Positions 1 through 7,872 of a DNA stretch of 48,932 bases are shown here, in pieces. The notes below the pieces were generated by a model. The model ran no database searches. It was not told where the DNA came from and saw only the letters and a program-made list of their open reading frames with translations. Within the stretch, counting starts at the first letter, position 1, and the number at the start of each line of letters is the position of its first letter. The stretch comes from Chloroflexota bacterium. Lineage in GTDB: Bacteria > Chloroflexota > Dehalococcoidia > Dehalococcoidales > UBA2162. The stretch is from NCBI GenBank assembly GCA_016199495.1, contig JACQGQ010000048.1:1-48932 (forward strand), in the 5' to 3' direction. A program made the translations under genes and the position numbers.

Positions 1-1091
1 AAAATCTTGTTCTCAAAGCACTCCATCGCGAAGGCAATGACGTCCCCGGTTGAAATCGTGTCTAAAGAATAGGCATTACAAAGCTCATTTCCCTTGGCGA
101 TAGCCTTCAGGTCACTTATGCCGCAGTTAGAACCTAATGACGCTAGAGTTTCATACTCGGGGCCGCCGTAGGCAGGGTCGACAAAGTAAGGGTCATCCAC
201 CTTGACCACTTTTTTACAGCGAACCGGGCAGGCATAGCAGCTATCCATCTTAATCCTGATGGTGTCTCTTATCGCCTCAGCACTGATACCTTGTGCGTCA
301 GGGAATTCACCATCCCGGAAATTACGAACCGGTAAATTCCCGCTAACCATACCGGCTTCCATCCCAGCGCCGGTGCCCAGCTCATGAAACGATGCCCATA
401 GTTCCCGGTGGGCTAAGAGCCACTGCCTGAGTTCCTTGACACGCTCAGGCTCAGCCACCCGGGGCTGATGGCGACCTCTAACGGCGATAGCTTTAAGGTT
501 CTTCGAACCCATGACCGCGCCTGTCCCTCCCCTGCCGGCTACGTTATGGAGGTCATTAACAATACAAGCAAAGCGCACCTGATTTTCCCCGGCTTGTCCT
601 GTTGTCGCCACTCGAATCAGGTTATCCCCTAGCTCAGTTTTGATTGTCTGCTCTGTTTCCTTAGCTTTCATGCCCCAGAGGTGACCGGCGTCCCTGATGC
701 TCACTTCTCCGTCATCAATCCAGAGGTAAACCGGTTTTTCCGCTTTACCCTCAACAATAATGGCATCATAGCCAGCGTGCTTGAGTTCGGCACCCCACAA
801 GCCACCGACCTCTGACTTGGCAAAGCCACCGGTTAGCGGTGATTTGGCGCCAACACAGTTACGGCCGCTGCCCGGTAACGAAACCCCCGTTACCGGGCCC
901 AGGGCAAAGATTAGTTTATTCTCGGCACCTAAGGGGTCAATCCCCGGCGCCAGCTCCTTGAGCAGGTAGTAGGCAACAAAGCCGGCGCCCCCGATATACC
1001 TCCGGCAGAATAGCTCATCAAGCACCTCCGCCGATGTGCTACCCGAAGATAAATCAACCCTTAGGAGCTGCCCATTATAGCCATAAGGCAT
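1..1091 (-). CDS. Aldehyde ferredoxin oxidoreductase, 5' part (gene runs off the window)
   Basis: The reverse strand reads without a stop from an ATG at 1091 to the window edge, about 363 codons of a family usually near 600. The protein begins MPYGYNGQLLRVDLSSG and continues with RYIGGAGFVAYYLL, the usual N-terminal fold of tungsten or molybdenum pterin aldehyde ferredoxin oxidoreductases. A C-x2-C-x3-C motif (DSCYACPVRCKK) supplies the first three ligands of the 4Fe-4S cluster; the fourth lies outside the window. The family oxidises aldehydes to acids with ferredoxin as acceptor in the cytoplasm. An AGGAGGT ribosome site at about 1098-1105 fixes the start. The substrate cannot be told from this fragment. 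It was missed by ORF calling only because its end is outside the window. Confidence 0.93.
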   Translation of the reverse strand, partial: MPYGYNGQLLRVDLSSGSTSAEVLDELFCRRYIGGAGFVAYYLLKELAPGIDPLGAENKLIFALGPVTGVSLPGSGRNCVGAKSPLTGGFAKSEVGGLWGAELKHAGYDAIIVEGKAEKPVYLWIDDGEVSIRDAGHLWGMKAKETEQTIKTELGDNLIRVATTGQAGENQVRFACIVNDLHNVAGRGGTGAVMGSKNLKAIAVRGRHQPRVAEPERVKELRQWLLAHRELWASFHELGTGAGMEAGMVSGNLPVRNFRDGEFPDAQGISAEAIRDTIRIKMDSCYACPVRCKKVVKVDDPYFVDPAYGGPEYETLASLGSNCGISDLKAIAKGNELCNAYSLDTISTGDVIAFAMECFENKI

Positions 1092-1584
1092 GTTAGCGAC
1101 CTCCTGCAAACTCTAATTTGAGGCAATGGGTATTTCCCATACTCTTAATTATAGAATGTTTTTCCCCATTCCGCTAGATAGTTTGGAAAAATAGTTTAAC
1201 CGGGTTCTGAGCCGGTCTGGCTACTGCTTTGAAACCTCTCTGTGGCAAAGCCAATACCTTCGGCATCATTAGCCTTTCAACCTCACCCCCTTTATCCCCC
1301 TCTCCTTCAAAGGAGAGGGGGAAGAAAAAGAAGAGGGCTACCGCCCTCTTAGACCCCCCTTCCGGTTCGAATCCAATGTGGGCTACCAATTGGATTTGAA
1401 CGAAGCACAGTGAAAAAGCTGTGTTTTGTGTTTTTATTCTTGACTTAGCAACAGTGGTCGGAAACATTTGTGGTAAGACATTCCATTTTTCGTCGAAAAG
1501 TATTATTATATTGGTAAAATATAGAAAGTCATTGTTAGGGAAGTAAGAACTAGAATATCAGTTGTTTGCTCTAGGCTATAAGCA
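1092..1584. other. Intergenic region without a gene, holding repeat R1
   Basis: No credible coding sequence is seen between the oxidoreductase gene and the methyltransferase gene. The stretch holds the palindromic repeat arm R1 (1280-1354) and, just after it, a 13-bp inverted repeat (GTTCGAATCCAAT at 1365-1377 against ATTGGATTTGAAC at about 1389-1401) that can fold into a hairpin. The rest is AT-rich, as expected upstream of the methyltransferase gene, but I see no strong promoter. Confidence 0.6.
1280..1354 (+). repeat. Palindromic element R1, left (A) arm bounding the restriction-modification genes
   Basis: CCTCACCCCC, then a perfect hairpin CCCCCTCTCCTT/AAGGAGAGGGGG, an A-rich spacer, a second hairpin AAGAGGG-ctacc-GCCCTCTT, and AGAC. 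The same order and nearly the same sequence recur at 18969-19044 (R3). The right-hand partner at 3788-3875 (R2) is in inverted orientation. Read on the minus strand, the second hairpin is followed by TCTTTTTCTT, so it can act as an intrinsic terminator for transcription leaving the cassette to the left. Confidence 0.85.
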
Positions 1585-2646
1585 ATGAAGGACGAAATTA
1601 AATATCAGTTTCGGCTTATTGAGGGTGAGGCGAATATAAGCAAAAAATTGCCCTCTCCTTTCTTTAAGACTAATCTGGGTAAAATATATTTAGGCGATTC
1701 TATAGAATTGATACCATCGCTGGAATCTGAATCAGTTGATTTAATAATGACTTCTCCCCCATTCGGTTTGGTTCGTAAGAAAGAGTATGGAAATGTTGAT
1801 GCTGATGAATACCTTGAATGGTTCAGGCCTTTTGCCAGAGAGTTTCATCGTATCCTGAAAAAGACAGGCTCTTTCGTAATTGATATTGGAGGGGCTTGGA
1901 TACCTGACCAACCGACGCGTTCGCTGTACCATTATGAACTTTTAGTAATGCTCTGCAAAGAATTCAATTTTCATCTTGCACAGGAGTTTTTTTGGTGGAA
2001 TCCTTCAAAACTGCCTACGCCAGCGGAATGGGTAAATATTCGACGTGTCAGGGTCAAGGATGCGGTTAACTGCATTTGGTGGCTATCAACTACTCCCTGG
2101 CCAAAAGCGAATAACCGAAGAGTACTTATTCCATACAGTGAATCAATGAAGGGACTCCTCCAAAACGGCTACAAAGCAAAACTGAGGCCAAGCGGACATG
2201 ATATTAGTAAGAAATTTTCCATAGACAACAAAGCATCAATTCCACCAAATTTGATTGCAGTTGCCAATACCGAGAGTAATTCAGCCTATCTGCGATATTG
2301 TAAGGCACACGGTCTCAAGCCAAATCCAGCTAGGTATCCTGCTGCATTGCCAGAATACTTTATCAGGATGCTCACAGACGTTGGCGACATGGTGGTTGAC
2401 CCATTTGCTGGGTCATGCGTAACTGGTGAAGTCGCAGAGAGATTGAGTAGAAAGTGGATTTGTTGTGAAATTGTGAAAGAGTATATTGAAGGCGGGGTAT
2501 CAAGATTTCGAGGAGACTTATATAATGGGAAGATGAAGGTGCCATCATATACTATATCTCACCCTTCAGTTCTCTGGAATGGAATCGAGAATGATGAACC
2601 ACTTTTTAGAGATGGTGGCAGAAAGCGACCCACAAAAGAGAAATGA
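1585..2646 (+). CDS. DNA (cytosine-N4 or adenine-N6) methyltransferase of a type II restriction system
   Basis: A 353-residue protein with the motif order of beta-class amino-methyltransferases: catalytic motif IV TSPPF at residues 56-60 comes first, then a central region of about 140-250 that probably reads the target, then the AdoMet-binding motif DPFAGS at 272-277 near the C-terminus. The SPPF form is commonest in N4-cytosine enzymes, but adenine methylation is not excluded. It would modify the host's own sites against cleavage by the HNH protein encoded 14 bp downstream on the same strand. The ATG at 1585 has no strong ribosome site upstream. Both genes sit between inverted repeat arms R1 and R2, which suggests a transferred defence unit. 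The recognition sequence cannot be inferred here. Confidence 0.9.
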   Translation: MKDEIKYQFRLIEGEANISKKLPSPFFKTNLGKIYLGDSIELIPSLESESVDLIMTSPPFGLVRKKEYGNVDADEYLEWFRPFAREFHRILKKTGSFVIDIGGAWIPDQPTRSLYHYELLVMLCKEFNFHLAQEFFWWNPSKLPTPAEWVNIRRVRVKDAVNCIWWLSTTPWPKANNRRVLIPYSESMKGLLQNGYKAKLRPSGHDISKKFSIDNKASIPPNLIAVANTESNSAYLRYCKAHGLKPNPARYPAALPEYFIRMLTDVGDMVVDPFAGSCVTGEVAERLSRKWICCEIVKEYIEGGVSRFRGDLYNGKMKVPSYTISHPSVLWNGIENDEPLFRDGGRKRPTKEK

Positions 2647-2660
2647 AAGGTTAGTTTTTT

Positions 2661-3674
2661 ATGCCTGCGGTTAGGCCGTCTGTTCTAGTGACTTCAATTC
2701 TGGATGCGATTCAGCAATCCGGGGGCTCTGTTGTTTATTTATCAAGGTCAGACCAGGCACACCCGCGTGAATTTCTTGTCGAATATCTGGATGAGAAGTT
2801 CTCCGTTTGGGTATATATCTGGACACTTACCCATGGAGGAAGAGTATCACTACCTAACGAGTATCGGATTCAAATAACGTCTGTCAGTTCACCGTTACGT
2901 TTGAATCCAAGTGGTTATACGGTTCTTATGGGGTTTTACCCTGACCTCGGAATGTTTGCAGGATTTGACCTTAGACGGCATCGAACATTTACGACAGGTT
3001 CTCCATCAGTACAAATCAGCATACGTAGCATAAATGAAGCTCTTCAGAATGGGCTGGCCTTCAACACAAAGACTAACCTAGAAATTGCTGTAGCAGTTCG
3101 ACCAGACCAGTTTTTAAACTATGTTCGTAGCGCGGATGCTCTACATAAGTACGGAAATGATGTGCAGACAATGAGGTTACTCGAACGGGCAGCAGAAGCA
3201 CAGGAGATAACACAGCAAGACATAGCGGAACTAGCTAGAGAAAGGCAGACACTAGTTGCAACTGTAAGTCGCTATTCAAGAGATGCAAATTTTCGGCAAC
3301 AAGTGCTGAATGCATACGAGCATCGGTGCGCAGTAACTAGAGCACAACTGAAACTCGTCGACGCAGCTCATATCCTTCCTGTACCATCTGAAAGGAGTAG
3401 TGAGCATATTACCAATGGTATTGCGCTATCACCTACTATGCATCGAGCATTTGATAGCGGACTCATTTTCCTTAATGAGGATTATTTGATGCTATTCAAC
3501 GAGGAAAAAGTCAATGAATTAACTAATGAAAATCTTCATGCTGGATTAAACCAGATGCGAAATATGCTACAAGGGCGAATTCACTTGCCGGCAGACCGTC
3601 GTCAATGGCCTAATACTCGGTTCATAATAGAAGCGAATAGATATAGGCGAATACCAGGTTATCGGGGGAGCTAA
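2661..3674 (+). CDS. HNH endonuclease, probable restriction enzyme partner of the upstream methyltransferase
   Basis: A 337-residue protein. The C-terminal third carries an HNH nuclease core: RCAVTRAQLKLVDAAHI, then NGIALSPTMHRAFDSGL, giving the His, Asn and His of the beta-beta-alpha-metal fold (HNH_2-like, as in several restriction endonucleases). The N-terminal 200 residues are not recognised and probably read DNA. The start follows AAAGG by 8-9 bases, and the gene is 14 bp behind the methyltransferase, so co-transcription is expected. Gene order and spacing favour a type II restriction-modification pair. Other roles of HNH proteins, such as a solitary defence nuclease, remain possible. 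An intrinsic terminator built into repeat arm R2 lies 124 bp downstream. Confidence 0.85.
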   Translation: MPAVRPSVLVTSILDAIQQSGGSVVYLSRSDQAHPREFLVEYLDEKFSVWVYIWTLTHGGRVSLPNEYRIQITSVSSPLRLNPSGYTVLMGFYPDLGMFAGFDLRRHRTFTTGSPSVQISIRSINEALQNGLAFNTKTNLEIAVAVRPDQFLNYVRSADALHKYGNDVQTMRLLERAAEAQEITQQDIAELARERQTLVATVSRYSRDANFRQQVLNAYEHRCAVTRAQLKLVDAAHILPVPSERSSEHITNGIALSPTMHRAFDSGLIFLNEDYLMLFNEEKVNELTNENLHAGLNQMRNMLQGRIHLPADRRQWPNTRFIIEANRYRRIPGYRGS

Positions 3675-3787
3675 TCGATACAGAAATTTCGTTAACCTTT
3701 TGTCAGCCGACAATTCAGAGCAAACACTAACCTGAAAGTTCTTTCTTTCGTCCAACTTGTTCAACCAAAAATATCTCAAACTAACAG

Positions 3788-3875
3788 CCAGGTGTGAAGA
3801 GGGGCGAAGCCCCCTCTTTTTTATTCCTCCCCCTTCCCCTTATCAAGGGGAAGGGGGACACAGGGGGATGGGGTT
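3788..3875 (-). repeat. Palindromic element R2, right (B) arm closing the restriction-modification cassette
   Basis: It starts with CCAGGTGTGAAGAGGGGC, a boundary shared almost exactly with the copy at 20067 (R4). It continues with hairpin GAGGGGC-gaa-GCCCCCTC and TTTTTTATTCC, a second hairpin CCCCCTTCCCCTT/AAGGGGAAGGGGG, and ends CAGGGGGATGGGGTTA. Read on the minus strand it has the same arm-hairpin order as R1, so the two are inverted repeats around the methyltransferase and endonuclease genes. Confidence 0.85.
3798..3823 (+). terminator. Intrinsic terminator inside R2
   Basis: Hairpin AGAGGGGC-gaa-GCCCCCTCT followed directly by TTTTTT. It points out of the cassette and would end transcription of the HNH gene. 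Confidence 0.8.
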
Positions 3876-4074
3876 ATATAAATTAGGGGGGTGAAGTTTA
3901 TGAGATAGACATCACATCTCAGACTAAGAGTTGACTTCCTCACTTAATGGTGTGTATATTTGTCAAAACCCCTGGCTTATATTTGTCGAAACTAAGCTAC
4001 TCTCGACACTCATAGCCACCAGAGCTAAGCTTTTTGTGGATGACGCATAAGCTTATCTGAAGAGAGAGGCTTGC

Positions 4075-5397
4075 TTGATTAAGAGAAGGAGATTCCCCAG
4101 GATATTTTTCGGTTGGTGGACAGTTCTCGCCAGCAGCATTATAAACCTCTGGGGACTGGGCTACCACCTTTACGGCATCTCGGCGTTGTTCAAACCAATT
4201 GCCTCTGAGCTGGGCTTCAACCGGACAGTAACATCGGTCGCTGTCGCTATTAACCGGCTGCTCGGTGGCATAGAGGGACCAGTGGCGGGCGGGCTCACCG
4301 ACAGATTTGGCCCGAAGTGGGTCGTCTTTTTCGGTGTCTTCCTTTTGGGTCTCGGCCTGATACTAATGTACTACATAAACTCGCTCTGGGCTTTTTATGT
4401 TGCCTGGGGAGTTATAATGGGGACAGGTGGCAATATCGCCCTCATGCTACCGATGGATAAGGCAATAGCAAACTGGTTTGTCAAGCAAAGAGGCTTAGCT
4501 CAAGGCATCAGATGGGTGTTTCGCGGGCTTTCCGGGGTGCTGGTGTTGCCCCTTATTGCCTGGCTGATAGTTACTCAGGGCTGGCGGATGGCCTGTCTGA
4601 TTGGCGGGATAGTCATGTTGGTTGTCGGACTGCCTCTTGCCTTCTTTTTCTTTAAACGGTACCGACCGGAGTACTACGGGCTACTGCCCGATGGCGCCAG
4701 GGTGGAGGAAGAACAGGCCAGAGACACCAGCCAAATGATAGACCGGGGTATAAAGTATGCCGCTGAGGTCGAGGAAGTGGAGTTTACTCTGAGGCAGGCA
4801 TCAAGAACACCGGCCTTCTGGCTGCTAATTGTCGCCTCTACTGTCCATGGTTTTTCGACGACAGCTATTGTCACCCACAGTATACCTTTTTTCACTGATA
4901 GAGGGATTGACCCACTCAGGGCGGCGGGCATATTGGCACTGATGGCATTAGTCAGCATTCCCTCCAGATTTGTTGGTGGACTTATCACCGACCGTCTTAA
5001 GAAACAACACTTACGATTTATAATGGGGACAACCTATCTGCTAGAAGCTGTGGGGATGACTGCCTTCCTGCTAAATCAGAGTATCGCCATGATTTATGTC
5101 TGGTTTATTCTCCGTGGCATTGGCACGGGAGGAGGCCTGGTCCTGGCATCTCTATTAAGGGCGCGCTACTTCGGCCGGAAAGCCCTCGGTTCCATCGGTG
5201 GCTTCTCATCGATGTTCTTAACACCCGTCGGCATGGCCGCGCCTATCTATATCGGCTATGTCTATGATAGCACCGGCAGCTATATTAATGCCTTCACCTT
5301 ATTAGCGGCACTACTCGCCGTTGGCGGGGTCATCACCTTTTTTATCCTGCCCCCCAAACCCCCAGCCCAGGTGACCGATATCCGTAAATTCGTGTGA
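4075..5397 (+). CDS. Major facilitator superfamily transporter
   Basis: A 440-residue polytopic membrane protein with about 12 hydrophobic segments. The N-terminal FFGWWTVLASSIINLWGLGYHLYGISALFKPI resembles the oxalate/formate antiporter-like and monocarboxylate-type MFS group. The loop-2 signature appears as GGLTDRFGPKWV, and a second form GGLITDRLKKQHLRF occurs at the start of the second half, as expected of the duplicated six-helix fold. The start codon is TTG, preceded by GAGAGAGG. The substrate is unknown; small organic anions are the usual cargo of this group. It is monocistronic, between repeat R2 and the small zinc-ribbon gene. Confidence 0.87.
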   Translation: MIKRRRFPRIFFGWWTVLASSIINLWGLGYHLYGISALFKPIASELGFNRTVTSVAVAINRLLGGIEGPVAGGLTDRFGPKWVVFFGVFLLGLGLILMYYINSLWAFYVAWGVIMGTGGNIALMLPMDKAIANWFVKQRGLAQGIRWVFRGLSGVLVLPLIAWLIVTQGWRMACLIGGIVMLVVGLPLAFFFFKRYRPEYYGLLPDGARVEEEQARDTSQMIDRGIKYAAEVEEVEFTLRQASRTPAFWLLIVASTVHGFSTTAIVTHSIPFFTDRGIDPLRAAGILALMALVSIPSRFVGGLITDRLKKQHLRFIMGTTYLLEAVGMTAFLLNQSIAMIYVWFILRGIGTGGGLVLASLLRARYFGRKALGSIGGFSSMFLTPVGMAAPIYIGYVYDSTGSYINAFTLLAALLAVGGVITFFILPPKPPAQVTDIRKFV

Positions 5398-5584
5398 GAA
5401 CTGGAGCTTTTTATACTAAGGTTAGAAGACATTATCTTACATGTATCTGAACCGGGCTTAGCCGATTCGTGAGGTTCGGGGAGATACGGCATCAACCGTA
5501 TTGCGTCAAATCAAACTGTTACCGAAGACCCCCCTCCTTGACTTACTATCGGAAAATGCTTAAACTAATCATAGGAGTGAGAAG

Positions 5585-5815
5585 ATGCCGATATATGAGT
5601 ATGTTTGCCCTGATTGCGAGTCCAGATTTGAGCTATTACGCCCGCTAAGCCAGGCGGCTGAGGGGGCTGCCTGCCCCGGCTGCCATCAGAGCGCCGAACG
5701 GGTATTATCTGTTTTTGCCTGCTTCTCCACGAATGAAAGCGGGCTAGCTGCTACGGTAGGGGGAAGCTCCTGCTCTAGCTGTGGCGCCACCAGCTGCGAT
5801 ACCTGCGCTGCATAA
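5585..5815 (+). CDS. FmdB-family zinc-ribbon protein
   Basis: A 76-residue protein starting MPIYEYVCPDCESRFELL with a second CPGC knuckle at about residues 31-34. This is the FmdB/CxxC regulatory zinc-ribbon family, thought to act as small regulators or metal-binding accessory proteins. The C-terminus is cysteine-rich (SSCSSCGATSCDTCAA), a common tail in this family. The ribosome site AGGAGTGAG lies 6-7 bases before the ATG. A stem-loop follows the gene at 5822. The partner or target cannot be inferred from context. Confidence 0.85.
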   Translation: MPIYEYVCPDCESRFELLRPLSQAAEGAACPGCHQSAERVLSVFACFSTNESGLAATVGGSSCSSCGATSCDTCAA

Positions 5816-5821
5816 TTACCC

Positions 5822-5848
5822 TAGGCGATGAGCGCCTACATATTTTAA
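5822..5848 (+). terminator. Possible terminator after the FmdB-like gene
   Basis: Stem TAGGCG (5822-5827) pairs with CGCCTA (5833-5838) around a 5-base loop and is followed by an AT-rich stretch with TTTT. The stem is short, so this is tentative. Confidence 0.45.
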
Positions 5849-5869
5849 GGCATTGTGGCTGGCAATCCC

Positions 5870-5910
5870 CACCCACCACACTCGCCCCTTGTTGTGTTGT
5901 TGTGTGGGTG
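5870..5910. repeat. Inverted repeat CACCCAC/GTGGGTG
   Basis: A 7-bp perfect arm pair separated by 27 bases that include a GTTGT-rich stretch, in the gap between the convergent FmdB-like and MsrQ-like genes. It may be a bidirectional termination structure; there is no T-run. Confidence 0.35.
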
Positions 5911-6019
5911 AATGTAGTGTGAATGATAGTTGAACTCCAAAGAATAGTCTACCAGGGCTAGAAACCGATTCTGTGCCTTCTCAGAGCTATCCCACCAGAC
6001 CGCCTCGCTCGACTTTAGT

Positions 6020-6658
6020 TTAGCCTGAGTGCGCTAAGAAAGTCGGGAACTTAAGGCGGTCACGGAGCTTGTTCACCACCCTCCTGACGCCGGGCAGACG
6101 AAGGAGCAGGAGCAAACCGACGGCGGCGGCGTAAAGCAGTGGTTCACGTCTGTCGGCCTTAACCAGCAGCAGAAAATGAAACACGGATAACAGGGCGGCG
6201 GGATAGACCAACCAGTGTAATCGTTCCCAGTTTCTACCCAATCGCTTTATCCATCCCCTGGTAGAGGTTATCGCTACCGGCAGCAGTGCCAGCCAAGCGA
6301 TAACACCGGCCCAGATATAAGCTTTCCCGAAAACATCCTCTCGGAGCAAATTGAGGTTAAAACCGTAATCCAGCCCGATAAAGTTCAGCGTATGCAGGCA
6401 GGCATACATAAATCCGTAAAGCCCCAGCGGGCGCCGCAACCGCGATACCGACTTAAGCCCGAACATAGTGTTTAGCGGTGTGCAAGCCAGGGAAAGTAGC
6501 AATAGAATCAGGCTATAGCTACCAGTCCGGAGTGTGATTTCCTGTATCGGATTGGCGGTTAATCGGTCTTGCCTGAAATCCCAGATGAGTATTGCCAGCG
6601 GCAGCAGGGATACAATATGGGTAAGTATCTGGAGCCAATGTGTCTTCAGCCTGCCCAT
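6020..6658 (-). CDS. msrQ: MsrQ-like haem-binding membrane subunit (YedZ family)
   Basis: A 212-residue integral membrane protein with about five or six hydrophobic segments, of the ferric reductase-like transmembrane family. It includes RRPLGLYGFMYACLHTLNF and WERLHWLVYPAALLSVFHFLLLV, whose histidines are the expected haem ligands. MsrQ passes electrons through the membrane to the periplasmic molybdoenzyme MsrP, which reduces methionine sulfoxides in damaged envelope proteins. Its ATG overlaps the stop of the upstream msrP-like gene by one base (TAATG), so the two are translationally coupled. The pairing supports the assignment well. Confidence 0.88.
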   Translation of the reverse strand: MGRLKTHWLQILTHIVSLLPLAILIWDFRQDRLTANPIQEITLRTGSYSLILLLLSLACTPLNTMFGLKSVSRLRRPLGLYGFMYACLHTLNFIGLDYGFNLNLLREDVFGKAYIWAGVIAWLALLPVAITSTRGWIKRLGRNWERLHWLVYPAALLSVFHFLLLVKADRREPLLYAAAVGLLLLLRLPGVRRVVNKLRDRLKFPTFLAHSG

Positions 6659-7716
6659 TAGAAGAATTTTCTCAAGTCCATCCCCTGGTAGAGGTGGGCG
6701 ACTTCCTCGGCGTAGCCGTTAAAGGGCAGGGTCAAGCGGCGTCTAACTTCACCAATGCGGCGCTCACTGGACTGGGACCAGCGGGGGTGAGGCACATCTG
6801 GATTGACATTGGAGTAGAAGCCATATTCGTGGGGAGCGGCGGCCATCCACAGAGAAGTCGGCATTTCGGCCACCAGGTCAATTTTCACGATTGACTTGAT
6901 ACTCTTAAAGCCGTATTTCCAGGGCACAACCAGACGGACCGGGGCGCCACTCTGCGGTAACAAAGGCTTACCGTAAATACCGGTAGCCAGCAGCGTCAGC
7001 TCGTGCATAGCCTCATCCAGACGCAGTCCCTCAGCGTATGGCCAGGCGTAGGTTTTACTATGCTGGCCCGGCATCTGCCCCGGGTCATAAAGCGTCTCAA
7101 AGCGTACATACCGGGCCTGGGCTGTTGGCTCGACCTCCCTCAATAGCCTGGCGAGAGGAAAGCCGAGCCAGGGAATGACCATAGACCAGGCTTCGACACA
7201 GCGCAGACGATAAATTCGCTCTTCCTGGCCGAACTTTCGCCGCAGGTCATCAATGTCAAAGGTTTGCGCTTTGTTGACCATTCCCCCCACCTCTACCGTC
7301 CAGGGTGAGGTCTTGAAATCTCGTGCCAGGCGGGCAACGCCTTTTTTCTCGGTGGTGAACTCGTAAAAGTTGTTGTAATTTACGATGGAGTCGTAAGGTG
7401 TCAGCTCATCTCCCAGCTCGTCCTTGGCTGGCGGTGCCAGGTCGGTATCATCGGTGACCCCCGGCTCGTCCTTACCTGACGGTACCAGGTCGGTATTATC
7501 GGTGACCCCCGGCTCGCCCCTGGCGGCCGGTGTCAGTTCAACATTATCGCTGCCGCCCAGACCCGACAGAAAATCCTGCTTGCGGCAGGCACTGAGAAAC
7601 AGGGCGCTGGCAACCAGGGCACTAATGCCCGTCAGGAACTTGCGACGGGACAGGAACTGGTGACGGGAAAGGTAAAGATGTTCCGGAGTGATTTCAAACG
7701 GGCTTATGTTTTCCAT
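6658..7716 (-). CDS. msrP: MsrP-like molybdopterin oxidoreductase, Tat-exported
   Basis: A 352-residue protein of the YedY/MsrP sulfite-oxidase-fold family. The molybdenum-coordinating cysteine is in [25 protein letters not shown] and [12 protein letters not shown] are typical cofactor-domain strings. The N-terminus has a twin-arginine signal ([22 protein letters not shown]). The LSAC end looks like a lipobox, so the enzyme may be a Tat-exported lipoprotein anchored by Cys44 instead of a free periplasmic protein. Between signal and domain there is a linker of three 16-residue repeats (residues 57-104). It is coupled to the MsrQ-like gene. Methionine sulfoxide reductase activity is inferred from the pair. 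Confidence 0.88.
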   Translation of the reverse strand: MENISPFEITPEHLYLSRHQFLSRRKFLTGISALVASALFLSACRKQDFLSGLGGSDNVELTPAARGEPGVTDNTDLVPSGKDEPGVTDDTDLAPPAKDELGDELTPYDSIVNYNNFYEFTTEKKGVARLARDFKTSPWTVEVGGMVNKAQTFDIDDLRRKFGQEERIYRLRCVEAWSMVIPWLGFPLARLLREVEPTAQARYVRFETLYDPGQMPGQHSKTYAWPYAEGLRLDEAMHELTLLATGIYGKPLLPQSGAPVRLVVPWKYGFKSIKSIVKIDLVAEMPTSLWMAAAPHEYGFYSNVNPDVPHPRWSQSSERRIGEVRRRLTLPFNGYAEEVAHLYQGMDLRKFF

Positions 7717-7872
7717 TTAACCTTCTACCATTCAGGTGACTTACGGTTAATTTAAGTTTAGCCTAAATAAAAGTCCTTTACAAATATGTGTGGGGACAGG
7801 TCACTATGATTTTGAAGAGAGAAACCTTCACCACTGATATGATACAGCCGGTTCATTCCTGCCCCTAATATA

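Larger units (their letters stand above)
3675..4074. other. Intergenic region without a gene, holding repeat R2
   Basis: No coding sequence is seen here. The stretch contains the right-hand repeat arm R2 (3788-3875) with its terminator, followed by about 200 bp of unremarkable sequence before the MFS gene. Confidence 0.6.

Noticed and set aside
1364..1388. A 25-base stretch resembling a tRNA 3' end (GGTTCGAATCC... ending CCA), which could be an attachment-site remnant next to the cassette
   Set aside because: The 5' side of the T stem does not pair and the preceding bases match the border of R3, which has no tRNA likeness, so the resemblance is probably chance within the repeat border.
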